This document shows positions 1 through 10,799 of a stretch of DNA of 64,000 nt, in pieces. The notes under the pieces are model-generated. The model was not told where the DNA came from. It did no database searches and was given only the letters and a program-made list of their open reading frames with translations. Position 1 is the stretch's first letter. Each line of letters opens with the position of its first letter. The position numbers and the translations under genes were made by a program. This DNA is from Sclerodactyla briareus (Eukaryota > Echinodermata > Holothuroidea > Dendrochirotida > Sclerodactylidae): contig JAODTK010002765.1 in NCBI GenBank assembly GCA_026419785.1, positions 1-64,000 of the forward strand, in the 5' to 3' direction.

Positions 1-39
1 CTGGGTCTTCTCCATCTTATTCACACATGTTATTTTAAA

Positions 40-125
40 TGCGATGAGGAGTATTTTTTTGGCGGGGGGAGGGGAGGGGGTGGGCATGGGTGGAGGGGGT
101 GTGCATGCTCACATGGCGCCCCACC
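40..125. repeat. Dispersed G-rich repeat, copy 1
   Basis: A segment reading roughly GAGGAGTATTTTTTTGGCGGG, followed by a long G-rich run and a GCATGCTCACATGGCG stretch, is matched in the same order at about 1,488-1,585. The pairing is visible by eye but imperfect. The family is not recognised. The G runs could form quadruplex structures. Confidence 0.5.
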
Positions 126-835
126 CTTGGTTTCATATTACAGTAGAATAGGCCTATTGGGTCATTTAACTGACAAAACAGACGTGCGTTTGTTTTTAAG
201 TAGGAGTTTTCAATGATGGAAGCATAATGCTTGTCCTGATGAAATATTGAAGCACATGCAGTCATGTCAAATATTTGTCAATTGAGCCTCTTCATTCCTA
301 ATACCAGTATGTCCGCTACATATTATTTCGCAAATAGATCCGGAAGGCAAGATATGCCGATCCCACCCCTCAAATCAATGAACGATATTAATTTCTGCGA
401 AACTTGTAAAATAATCCCATTGCAGCAACTGAAAAACCTCGAACAGTTCCTACAGCCATTGCGAAATTCCCAAGCAAGGCTTGGGGTTAAAGGCTTTTTT
501 TTTTACGTAATTAGACTAACTACTACTACTAGACAGACAAACAACCTGATGGCCCACACCCTACCAATCGCCTGAACAGCGGCAGACAGACCTTTGGTTC
601 GTGATAGTGGTATTGATGAAAAAGTGAGTATAGTCCTTTTGGCGTCAGAAAATACATATTCATCAGAGCGATACGCTCAGAGTTGACGCCACGAAATGTT
701 CCACAATTCGACGAAGTGATATACATTCGGCCGCATCAGATCAGTGATGTATGGGTCATTTTCGGTTAAACCCACCCCCCAGGGTTTAATGATTTGAGGA
801 TGATGCTATGCCACGTCAAGATGGATACTGGCCCG
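126..835. other. No recognisable feature
   Basis: Short open frames on both strands overlap each other and show no motif, codon bias or splice context. Nothing beyond ordinary AT-rich sequence is seen. Confidence 0.5.
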
Positions 836-867
<32 letters not shown>

Positions 868-876
868 AAAAAAATA
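836..876. repeat. Poly-A tract
   Basis: A run of about 29 A residues is followed by AAATAAA-like interruptions. It may be the tail of a plus-strand retrocopy, but no retroelement is recognisable upstream, so it is listed only as a homopolymer. Confidence 0.7.
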
Positions 877-1487
877 AAGTGATTCTCAGTAGGGTGATCC
901 CAGTAGATAACTACTTTGACTGAATTTCGTTGAGAAAATGTTTACCGGTTACTGCAATTGTTGAAAACTAAAGCTATTATTCTCAGTGTAAAAACATACG
1001 CGTAATACGACAACTGAAAAAAAAACCCCAGAATAATTACAATTCTTCTTAGCGTATGAAGATGTGATCGTCATCATTTGAAACCTGGCCAAGAACGTGG
1101 TTTCCTAGCTGTCTCGTACTGTCATCACAATACAGGGAAGTAATTATGTTTTGTACTGACACCCACTGTTGTTTAATTGACACTTGATTGATGGTCAGTC
1201 AGCGAAAAGTATACAATAAAACGGGAAGTTACGGGCAAACCAGCATCACAGGCCAAACTCTGGTGCAATGTTAGAGATGGTCTAAGATCATGCGTCGTTG
1301 GAAAAGAAGGAATTTTCGAAAGCCGTTCACGTGTAAAAAAAAAAACTAAACACAGCAAAATGTGGTACCTGCGATTAACTCTGGTTCCATTTCAAATTCA
1401 TCAGCCAAGCCTGATAAACGTTAGAATTCCCATAGGTAGTGAGCTTGATGCCTCATAGGAGCCGGAGCTTAAAACAGCCTGCCTAAA

Positions 1488-1590
1488 GCGGACGAGGAGT
1501 AAATATTTTGGCGGGGGGGTGGGGGGTAATCTGTAAGGGGGATGCATACCACATGACGTCACCATGACCATGCGCTCAGTGGTTAGCCCT
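1488..1590. repeat. Dispersed G-rich repeat, copy 2
   Basis: Sequence GAGGAGTAAATATTTTGGCGG followed by a G run and a GCATACCACATGACG stretch parallels the copy near base 40. The two copies are in the same orientation about 1.45 kb apart, and both begin at a GCG(G)AxGAGGAGTA motif. Confidence 0.5.
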
Positions 1591-1784
1591 ATTCCTTTCG
1601 AATGTTTGAAGATGGAAAAGTGTTGATGTATGAAAGATTATAGAAAAAAAAACAGATGCTATTAATGAGCAGAGGTTGTCTTGAGTGCTATATGTATGTC
1701 AAAAATAGAAGGTGTGGGTGTAAAAGCGGCCTTCAGATTTAACAGTTTGAACTTCCGAAAAGTTGTTTTACCTAATAAAACTAT

Positions 1785-1960
1785 ATACATTCGGTCTCTG
1801 TTGTCCCGGTCGCGGACCCGCTAGGTCGTCGGTCTCGCCTCGGAGTTTGTACTTTCCTGGTCTCGGTCTCGTCATCGTGGTCGTACCTATGGTCGGGTTC
1901 TCGGCCTCGGTCTCGGATTTGCGGGGCTCGACTCCACAACATGACTACATGCTATTTACA
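1785..1960. repeat. Degenerate CTCGGT/GGACTCG-rich repeat
   Basis: The segment is dominated by GGTCTCGG and CTCGGTCTCGG words and ends in GGGGCTCGACTCCACAACATG. That ending resembles the right end (CTCGACTCCAACACTG) of the hAT-like elements at 22-29 kb. It is probably a decayed relative, but no matching left end was found. Confidence 0.35.
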
Positions 1961-2361
1961 TGCGGCGCGGTTTGGTTACTGCGAACTGCCTTGCCGTGAG
2001 TGAGTAGTGGTGTTTAAGTTTAGGCGAATTGGAGGCGTGATTGTGATAGAGGTATTGTGGAAAGACCTATGGATACACCAATATGCCCCACAGAACGGCA
2101 ATTGGAAGAGGTGTCCCATTTGTCGGCAAGTCATTGCAGGATATAGCCAGTGTAGTTACGCAGGGACAAGGTTGAAGGCTCTCAGATTTATGTTGTTAAA
2201 TCCAGTGTGTTGGATCTGTTGAAGCAGGATGCACCCCGGAGGGGTAGGCCATTTCCTTAGTCCAGCTTGGACAGACGACATGGGTGATCAGACTGAAATG
2301 GTACTGGAGTCCAAACACCGACGTAATTATGAAATGCGATGTAATGACAGTGCGGTTGTTT

Positions 2362-2440
2362 CAGTGGCGTAGCTACGGGGAGGCTGGGGGGCGACCCCAT
2401 GAAAGTCCGTCGCCCCCCAGGCACCCCCCCCCCCCCCGCT
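2362..2440. mobile_element. Possible hAT-like terminus with hairpin
   Basis: The stretch starts CAGTGGCGTAGCTACGGGG, resembling the CAGTGGCGTA termini seen on many invertebrate hAT and MITE-like elements (family knowledge). Directly inside is a perfect 11-bp inverted repeat, CTGGGGGGCGA at 2,384-2,394 and its complement at 2,410-2,420, followed by a C run. A weak partner end (ACGTAGCTCCGCGCC) is seen near 3,489 but is too degenerate to define the far boundary. Confidence 0.4.
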
Positions 2441-4785
2441 GAGGAATTTGAGTTTCTTTTGTTCATATGAGAAAAAATCACAAATCATCTCACAAGTCGT
2501 GTCTGTTGCGACAGTAAAACACGAGAGAGGGCAAATTTTGACATCAGTATTCTGAAAAAAATCTCGCGCTTACGCGCGACGATATAAAGGTTGCTGTTTT
2601 GTCCAGGTGTCCTTCATAGTAAACCGCGAACACAGGTGGTACTACCTAAAAATTGTCGGTATATCATCCATATCCAGGACGTGCAAATACCAACTTTGGG
2701 TCAGGAGATTGTATATATTGTAGATACAGTGCACTGAGTGAGTAGCCGTTGGGAATGTGGGGGGGGGGGGGGGAGTTATTCCAGTGACTGGGGTTAATTG
2801 AGGACCGCCCACTTCCCATGTTATTATGCAGGTTTGTTAAGCAGGTAGGCAAGAGAGTATTCGTCCGTGAAAATGGGAGACTAAATTTTCGAGCAAAATA
2901 TTCGGACAAAGAATGGGTGGAAAATGGAATAGTTTAATAGAGGAAAAGATAAGACGGCAGTTGTGCCCGGAAAACCCGAATTTGAAACCGAGGACCTGAA
3001 TTTCAGCCGCGCTCCGCGGCAGTCCTTCGCTTGTACCTATCATGCGGGCAAAGCTCCAATATTCGGTTAGTTATGGGCTGGTCCCCTTGCTTATATGACA
3101 CAACATAGGGGGACATGGCTTCAGCGAAACTAACTTCAACATGTTGAAAAATGTTTTCCCATACATGGCGATCCAGCGGAGGCACATCGAATGCACATAA
3201 AGTTACGCACACCAAAAATGTTGGCCCGCTTGATGATATATAAACAAAATTGTTAGATTAGAATAGATTATGTCAAGGTTGGACGCCAGCGGGGGAGGAG
3301 GAAAGGCTGCCCACCCCACTCCCGTCGGGAACCCCCCCACCTCGGGGATGTTTCCATCTCGTCGGGGAGCCCGGCGAGGGCACGCTAAAAGTTTTACACA
3401 CCCCGACGAGGGTTATTCCCAAAGTAATGATTTCAGCTTCTTTTCCAAAAAATTCTGAAATTCCTATGATTAAAGTGAAAATTTCGGACGTAGCTCCGCG
3501 CCCATTCATATCATTTATAAATGAAAGGTTCCTCGCTCAAGATAGATTACAGGACATTATCTATATTCTATGATATTAATCGACGCATATACATAGGATT
3601 ACACAAGCCTTATGAATAACTTCGGAATGTCCCTGCAAGCGATTAAGTCATAATTTGGTGGGGAGGATGATCGTTCTGCACGACTCAAGTATGCCGCCAC
3701 AATGAATAAACAAAAAATCGTATTTCGACCGAGTAGAGCTGAGTAGGCGGGTGTTTATGGGACCATACCGTAACATATGGTAACGTATTCGGCGGGGCGA
3801 CCGAAAAAAAGGGGAAAGGAGGCCAAAAAGACATAGAAGGCCGGAAAGCCTTGAAGATTTTGAAAAACACTACCGTCTCCCAGAATAGTTTTGACTTTTG
3901 ACTTTTGACAAAGTGATATCGCATATTTGACCGAGGTGTGTGGTAGCGGATCGTGTATGCTAATAGCCCCCTTAACCCCCCACCCCCACATGATCTTCCT
4001 CTGCACGATCCCTGGTTCCAGCGTTCTATCTTGCACCAAACTGAATCAAAGACCACTGAAAGTGCCAAAAATCTCCGGAGTTACGCGGGATCTCATGCAG
4101 GTGAGAAACGATAAATAAGTCCCAAAGCGGACTGATGTTTAGGTGTGCTAATGCAACCAGTTGCACCAACGCCCGCCTGCAAATGCCAGAAGGGAATGGG
4201 CTCATACTCAGACTTGAAACGGAATATAGATTCGCACCAAATTGCATTTAAACAGCTGCCCTGAAATGGTCAGGAAGTGCCATTTCCTGCCATCTGGGGG
4301 TCCATTTGCATGATTTCTTGTAAAGCTCCGCGCGACCATGGTGGAGCGCGCTTAGATGGTTGACTGTCGCACCCCTAGTAAATGGCCCAGCCCCCCTGCG
4401 CCCCCCCCCCCTACGAAAAATCCTGGATGATGCAACTGGGGGGGGGGGTTACATAGAGCTTTAGCATGTCGAGTTATAGGGACATAGGTGTTCAATATCA
4501 TTCCAGAAATCACAACCATTTTTGCAGGCAGGTCCATTTTTCCACTAAGTGCTGAAACGAGCACTGGTATAGACACTAGGATATTGTCAATCGTCCTCTG
4601 AATGCACGTCACACACGAGAATGGCATTTAGTTAATTATCGGGCCACCATTCCAAAAGCGGCGCCATCATTCAGATTAGTTCTCCCAGTGTTCCTGTGGA
4701 TTCCTTGTATAGAGAGGTTGCCGGAACAGATCAAAGTAGCCTCATATTTTCCATTATGGTGCATTAGTAGTGTATAGAGCATAAG
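2441..4785. other. No gene; G/C homopolymer-rich intergenic
   Basis: Poly-G or poly-C runs occur near 2,758-2,773, 3,330, 3,970-3,990, 4,404-4,412 and 4,440-4,449, with CCGCGC-type words around 3,010 and 4,330. Open frames of up to 127 codons overlap on both strands without motifs. No coding exon is supported. Confidence 0.5.
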
Positions 4786-6130
4786 TTTTTATTTTTTATT
4801 TTTTAGTTAAACATTAAAGGGTAAGATCTCGGTTAGCGGTGACGCTATCTCACCCGAGGCCCTTGAAAAAGAAATAAAAATTGTAAAAGATTAAGGACCA
4901 AAGATGAACGTAGAGAAGTTTGAAAAACAATTATAAAATATATATAAAACACGTAAAAATAAACTCCACATATAATTCGTTCAAACGTAGCTGAGGAGTT
5001 GGCGCTTTTGGCATCCATGCGGTAGCTCGTTCCATTCTTTGGCTGCAATGTAGGATAACGATTTGATGCCGTACTGGTTTTTCCCACCCCAGAAACAATT
5101 TTGTTGTGGGTGGGTAGACCGCAGGGATGTGCCCTGTACATCGCCATGAACCGAACATATATATTACTGGTTGCTAGCCTTCAATAGTTGTACAACCATC
5201 ACCAATCTTTTATAATAGCATCAGACTTCAGAGAGTACAGGTTTAGAGGACCAGTTTAGAGGCGAAATAAACTCCCACCTTTGAAATTGGCATTGAGAAT
5301 TATTCGAGCGGCAGCTATGTAAACCTATTTAGCTTCTGTTGCAACCATCAACATGCTTTTTGTTTTGTCGATTATACCCCATTTTATTATTTGCACACCA
5401 TTCAACAATCTGTCCCATATCTCATAGGGGTACATTCTTCCTCTACAGACTTGCCCTTCTTGGAATTTTTGATCGTCCGCAACATATCTGCTTACCGTGC
5501 TAATGACTTGTTTCCATGTCATGTATCAATAAAATACTATAATGGACCAATATCGACCCTTGCGGAAAAACCCACACATGGCACAGGCATGGGGTGAGAG
5601 CACTCCATTATTATAGTAGAATTGCTGCCGTATTTGTAAATGCGACGAAACTCATCAACAGATCTTTTGAACATCCATACATTGAAAACTTATTCAATAA
5701 AATCCTTATTATTAACTAGCGAGAGGCTTTTCTCAGGTCTAGAAATACCGATCCTATAAGTTGTCCATTGTCATTGCTTTGTACCAGTCATTTGCGATCT
5801 TAAATAAAGCCGGCCAGACTGAGCGGCCCGTCAAAGCTCATGTCATTTAAGAACTTAATTAAGCAACCAGTACACGTTTTTTTAAAAGCTTCGATAACAC
5901 GACGGGTGAGAGGGGACTCGAATAATTCGAGAACAGCAAGTGGGACCCACTTTTGAAAAATAGGGACAATCTTAGCCCTTTTCCACAGGGGGGGAAAGAT
6001 TGAACTCCTGAGATTACTGTTCATAGGGAGTGATGCTCGCGCTATTTCAGAGCAGCTGAAATATTTAAAAAATAAGCGGATAATGCGGCAGCTCATGGTG
6101 ATGAATGTCCCCGGGGACCGAACAAGTTAC
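4786..6130 (-). mobile_element. LINE A: decayed non-LTR retrotransposon (RT and C-terminus)
   Basis: Read on the minus strand, this is a reverse transcriptase in several broken frames. In order: an RT entry block IFPPLWKRAKIVPIFQKW at about 5,947-6,000; the motif A region FLDLRKA at 5,725-5,745; the motif B core QGSIL at 5,537-5,562; the ADD catalytic box as VADD at 5,472-5,483; and the C-terminal AKEWNELP signature at 5,021-5,046. The 3' end is an AAAAAAT-type repeat (TTTTATTTTTTA on the plus strand, about 4,786-4,806). Frameshifts and stops separate the blocks, so it is dead. The motif set fits the CR1/L2/jockey group; a finer clade assignment is not possible by eye. The 5' part with the endonuclease is missing or unrecognisable. 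Confidence 0.88.
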
Positions 6131-6139
6131 CATTGACCA

Positions 6140-6240
6140 GGGGTGGGGTACTGGCCTCCCTTGAGCGCTTGAGACCGCATTACGCGTATATAAAGCGATA
6201 TATAAGAACGGTGCAGATCATTAATTATCATTATTAGCTA
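6140..6240 (+). mobile_element. 3' tail of a LINE or SINE (GCGCTT...ATATAAGAAC + TTA run)
   Basis: The sequence GAGCGCTTGAGACCGCATTA, then AAAGCGATATATAAGAAC, ends in a degenerate ATTATCATTATTA run. This layout (AAAGCGCTATATAA plus a short AT repeat) is a widespread 3' end of LINEs and the SINEs they mobilise in animals. It is on the plus strand, immediately beyond the 5' side of LINE A and of opposite polarity, so it is a separate insertion. No body is recognisable upstream, which suggests strong 5' truncation. Confidence 0.6.
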
Positions 6241-6870
6241 GGTCCCAGTGGCCTATAGTTGTCCCTAATCAACAAGGGATGTCAATACAAAATCGTTGGA
6301 AACCGCTGCTTTTGGAAACTAGCACCATCACATAATTAGGGATGCAAATTCTTTCTAAACACTTTCAGAATCTTCGATGCTTTATAGACTTGTCATCAAC
6401 AGCATATTTTGACCATACAGACGTAAAGACTTAATTAAAAGCTCAGCAATTTAACAGGACTGGACAAAAGTTCATATCATCACTAATTATTGTATTAATT
6501 CTCTGGTTGGCATGCATGTTGGTGTAGGTGGATTGGGCGTTTCTAAGCAGCTTCCAGTTAGATTGAATCACCATGCCTTGCATATATAGAATCCTTAAAA
6601 TATTTTGTTGGCAGATCCAAGAGGTCACTTTTGTTACGCCCAGACGCGATGGTAAATGTGATTCAATTATTGTTAATGCTTACTCTCTTGATAGACTGTC
6701 TATCTCTCGTTAAACCCACATGGTTGTTTTTAATGGATCATAATGGATCATGTGGGCATCGATTTGCAGAAACCAACTTGTCATGTTCGTTTCTCAACCA
6801 ATAGAAAAAAAAAACAAGTGCGAAGGAATACTTATGATTAGGACTGTCCCGAGAACTTTGCTTTTCCCGC
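6241..6870. other. No gene; probable 3' flank of the exon at 6,871
   Basis: No motif-bearing open frame is seen. An ATTAAA polyadenylation-type hexamer lies on the minus strand at 6,728-6,733, about 140 nt beyond the stop of the neighbouring exon. A 10-bp word (AATGGATCAT) is repeated back to back near 6,733-6,751. Confidence 0.4.
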
Positions 6871-7160
6871 CTACGCTGCCTTGCCACTCTTCTTGTTCCT
6901 CTTGTTCCTATCCTCCGCCTTTTTTTCCGCTCTAGACCATTCCGTAATCATATTTACATCGATTTCTGACATTGAAATGGGGATTTTCCGCAATACGCTG
7001 AAAAAGATCGCAGTCATGTAATAAGTCAATGTAGCAATGAAACGCTCCCTCTCCAATGTGCTGACCCTAAACATCTCTGCATTTTTAAAAATTTTCAATC
7101 CGTTTGTAAACTTTACTACATCATTTACAATGTGTATGATGAAGAAAACACCATTTATTG
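6871..7160 (-). CDS. Probable 3'-terminal coding exon of a small membrane protein
   Basis: On the minus strand a good acceptor (TTTATATATCTTTTCAG, AG at 7,161-7,162) opens a frame of about 96 codons ending in TAG at 6,871-6,873. The product has a hydrophobic segment at its start (AINGVFFIIHIVNDVV), a second around ATLTYYMTAIFFSVL, and a lysine-rich tail (EKKAEDRNKRNKKSGKAA). Helix, loop, an RER-type helix entry, an LRK exit and a charged tail recall the layout of ER proteins of the BAP29/BAP31 family, but similarity is faint and that identity is only a suggestion. A minus-strand ATTAAA signal lies about 140 nt downstream. No in-frame ATG opens the exon, so upstream exons should lie at higher coordinates; none was found within the satellite DNA there. 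Confidence 0.5.
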
Positions 7161-7279
7161 CTGAAAAGATATATAAATAGCATATCAAGTGAGGCTCTTG
7201 GAAGTATTGTAATTTTCAACCTTTTACCGATTTACTTCAATTAAGTCTAGTTGAAGTAAATGTCGCAAACCATGACGCA

Positions 7280-7904
7280 GTGTAATCCTCTGAAATGCCC
7301 AGTTGACCGAGAAGGTCGGTGTGAACATGAACTTTTTCAGTGTTTGAAAGCTGTTTCATCATCACATGCACTTGCATTCCACACAAATCACCCTTTTGCA
7401 AGGACATAGCTGGATATCAGCTTGTGATAGCAGTTGGTTTTATTTAGTAGGGTCAGATGCAATTGATTACAAACAAACAGTCGATCTTGTCGTCACAAAA
7501 AGCAGAATGTTGGGTCAAATAGGTCAGAAGTTCGGAATGAAGTAGAAGTAAGTTACAGATGTAACACCCAGGTGTATGTGTGATTTTGTGTTGGTTTGAT
7601 GTGTTTTTGTACGTCGGTGAATCGACGGTCTGGTCGATACGAGCAAACGTACCCAGAAGGTCACAACGTCAGGTCAGTATTGAGGTCAACAGCCCCAAAG
7701 AAGTTAAAATAGGTCACTAGATGTAGTTTGCACAGACTGAACAAAATTCTCCATTACGGGCATCCCCTAAAATGTGTCGTTAAGAAGTTATATAAGGATC
7801 GAAATCTATCAGTGTTTTAGAGGCTGTTAGGGGACCCTTTTAAAGAGGAACATTAGCGATTAGTGGGCTAAGCAGGGTTAAATAGGTCGTGCAATTGACT
7901 TATT
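7280..7904. repeat. AGGTCA-rich region flanking the satellite
   Basis: Half-site words RGGTCA occur at 7,512, 7,521, 7,658, 7,671, 7,683 and 7,711, all in the same orientation. The first pair is GGGTCA-AAT-AGGTCA, a direct repeat with 3-nt spacing. The region looks like a diverged extension of the tandem array that follows, not a gene. Confidence 0.4.
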
Positions 7905-8620
7905 GGTTCGTTGCAACGAGAAAAAAATTGACACAGAAGGGCACAAGGTTCATTATGTCAAATAAGGCCCCATGGTTTTTGACCTTCGGTGAAAACTCAC
8001 CGAAGTCACCGCACCATATGTGCACCACTATACCTGATATGATATGAACTTGATATACGATATCGTGCTGACATAATTTCTGAACTCTGCCCTGTCGTGA
8101 CCTTGAGTGACCTTGGACTGGCACTAAAAAAAACAATAGGGTCTGGTCGTCACGAAAAATTGACCCAAAAGGTCACAAGGCCATTACGTCAAAGCAAGGC
8201 CCCATGGTGACCTTCGGTGAACTTGGTCTGACACCAAAACCTATGGGTTCATCATACCATACTGTGCCAACCATAACGGATATGAACTTGATATACGATA
8301 TCGTGCTGACATAATTTCTGAACTCTGCCCTGTCGTGACCTTGAGTGACCTTGGACTGGCACTAAAAAACAATAGGGTCTGGTCGTCACGAAAAATTGAC
8401 CACGAAGGGCACAAGGTCATTATGTCAAATAAGGCCCCATGGTGACCTTCGGTGAACTTGGTCTGACACCAAAACCTACAGGGTTATCCTCACCCTATGT
8501 GCAACCAATATACCTGATATGAACTTGATATACGATATCGTGCTGACATAATTTCTGAACTCTGCCCTGTCGTGACCTTGAGTGACCTTGGACTGGCACT
8601 AAAAACAATAAGTTCATCCA
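7905..8620. repeat. Tandem satellite, three ~238-bp units
   Basis: The block GATATGAACTTGATATACGA begins at 8,041, 8,279 and 8,516, giving periods of 238 and 237 bp. Each unit also holds a GTGACCTTGAGTGACCTTGG segment and, on the other side, an AAAAATTGACC...GGCCCCATGG segment. The first unit carries small insertions relative to the others. The TGACCT-TGAG-TGACCT core reads on the minus strand as two AGGTCA words in direct repeat with 4-nt spacing. Open frames across it are by-products of the repeat. Confidence 0.9.
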
Positions 8621-8715
8621 CTCTCCATCGGAACACCCCGTCCCTAATTTGAACTTGATAACTGTTTGCGTTCGATATCGTGCCGACAAGAGGGCGTCAC
8701 CACATACACATACAA

Positions 8716-8749
<34 letters not shown>

Positions 8750-8760
8750 ATACTGCAACA
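8621..8760. repeat. Satellite end with CA microsatellite
   Basis: A diverged partial unit (GAACTTGATAACTG, GATATCGTGCCGACA) runs into about 15 CA dinucleotides at 8,717-8,748. On the minus strand this reads GT-run, then GTCGGCACGATATC, the same order as the fragment at 14,460-14,530. Confidence 0.75.
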
Positions 8761-10520
8761 CACATTGACTGGCCATATATTTATTTTGATCTTCGGCGAG
8801 GCATGAAAAACAGGCGAGTATTTTTCCTTACCGACCGAATGGCATCGCCGTTGCCTGGAGTTCATCCGAGTCCTGCAATTTTCGATACTACTTCAAGATT
8901 TTTATGGAATCGAGTAGTGTCTGACGGAGACGGATCGGAGTGGCCGAACCTCACGGAACAGAACTTACCCAAACTCCCTCGATTCGCTTCTGTTCTGCTC
9001 TCGGCATTGGCCGTAGCACAATGTGTCTCATAATAACACGCGTGTCTCAGCCCTGAAGTCTTGCTCATTTCCGCGGTTTTTCCTTCCAGAAAACTTCAGA
9101 AAACCTGAAAATTATTTCTTTTCAGTCGCAATTGGACACATGGAACATAGCATAGGTTTCAGTGGGGCAGAATCCTACGCCGTTGTCATAGTTCCAGGCA
9201 ACCACCTGATTGGTCACAGCTGGGGAGTGGCGAGAAAGGTTGCGCAGTAACGGCAGCATTTGTTGCAGCATCATGCGTATTAAGTCCCAGGCCCGTTTGC
9301 CGTTTGTGGCCTTGCATATATATGAGTAATGCATGCGTCATCCCCTCTGCCTTGAAAGAATTGTTATCCCAATTTTCCTGCCTGCAAGAATGATTCTTTT
9401 TTTATAACCATCGAAGGGGTTTAATCGTATTACTTCGAGTATATTTGATGCGTCATATATTTTTTCAGTATATTCAATACGCTTTCCCTTGTCTAGGAGA
9501 AATGTTATGTGGCCCTGTCCTGAAGTACAGGAATATGGTTTTGGGCTAATGAATTTGTATATAACCCCTAGAAAACATAAGGAGATCACACCTTAAGGTG
9601 GAGACCATCAAAGAATAATCAGATATTGATAAATCACATATGTATCCTGGGCGTAATTCGCTCATTTGAATGTGAGTAGGCGTTGCTAGAGCAAGTATCC
9701 TGAGTAATAAAGCGATTCATACCGCAAAACGGATATTACATAATTTTTTTCAGTCATTTCTTCTAATACTGAAGAGCAAATTCGTGTATATTGCATTTGA
9801 TAATGTATACAAACTAGAAGGGGTCTCAATGGAAAAGGGTGTCAATGACTGTTGAGATGAGAGAATAGTTATTTTCGTTCATCCAGCCCTATTTTTCTTC
9901 AAACCGTTTTTCTTCAGTCGTTTCTCTTCTCATTTTTTTTTTTTAGTTAAGTACAACAAGATAACAATATTGAATATGTTTGGGTCTATGGAGCCTAACA
10001 AGAATATTAGTGGCGCGCCAAACCATTTCTAGTTAAACTCTGAATTGCACCTCTGGGGAGAATATAAACGGGTAATTGATCTACAGTACCGTTCAATGAA
10101 TGCAAGTATATAATATTCAGTGTGTCGTGTGTTTTACTATAAACTTGCTGTGAATACCACAAATTGTAGCTCAATGGTTTTCATGAAGTAGGATTGCACC
10201 CTTCTTTCACCTTGACCAGTGTGTGACTGGATGAGGCTTTGTTCCGTATTTGCCCTATAATGGATCATGGAACAACGAAACTGGGTGTCTCCCGCAGAAC
10301 GATGCTAAATATCGGTCCGAGACATTTGAGCTGCCGTTGATCTTTGCGAGTTGACTTCCAAATAAATCAAACAACTACGTGATGCCCTGGCATGCTACAC
10401 GCCCATCCTTCATATTAGTAACGTCGCTAGGCAGGAGAGGCAACCAATCATGAAGAAATCAATATTAACAATCTCTATCCACAACGAAGCCTAAATATCA
10501 ATCAGTACGTGGCTGAAGAG
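8761..10520. other. No recognisable feature
   Basis: Open frames of up to 117 codons run out of the CA repeat. No conserved motif, splice-bounded exon or structural RNA was recognised. Confidence 0.5.
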
Positions 10521-10525
10521 TTAGA

Positions 10526-10529
10526 TAGC

Positions 10530-10580
<51 letters not shown>

Positions 10581-10640
10581 TAGATTAGATAGATAGATAG
10601 ATAGATTGATAGATAGATCGGAAGATAGATAGATAGATAA
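10526..10640. repeat. GATA microsatellite
   Basis: About 25 GATA units (AGATAGATAGAT...) with minor interruptions near 10,580 and 10,615. It lies about 160 bp from the 3' side of LINE B. Confidence 0.95.
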
Positions 10641-10799
10641 TCAGTAAACATAATAGGAAGCAATACTAAAACCAAACATTATGAGAACAGGCCAGTTTGA
10701 AATAACAATTAGGTTAAACGAAACACGAATGATATAAGCGTGAAAAACAGTTGAAAAATGTCAAATAGGAGCTGTGGGTATGAGATAAAAAACACCTGG

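Noticed and set aside
2007-2222. CPICRQ RING-like word in a 71-codon frame
   Set aside because: Opens with GTG and has no second half of a RING or any other zinc ligand spacing.
8495-9033. Frames of 93-117 codons around 8.5-9.0 kb
   Set aside because: They read through satellite and CA repeat; valine-cysteine or histidine-threonine runs are repeat translations.
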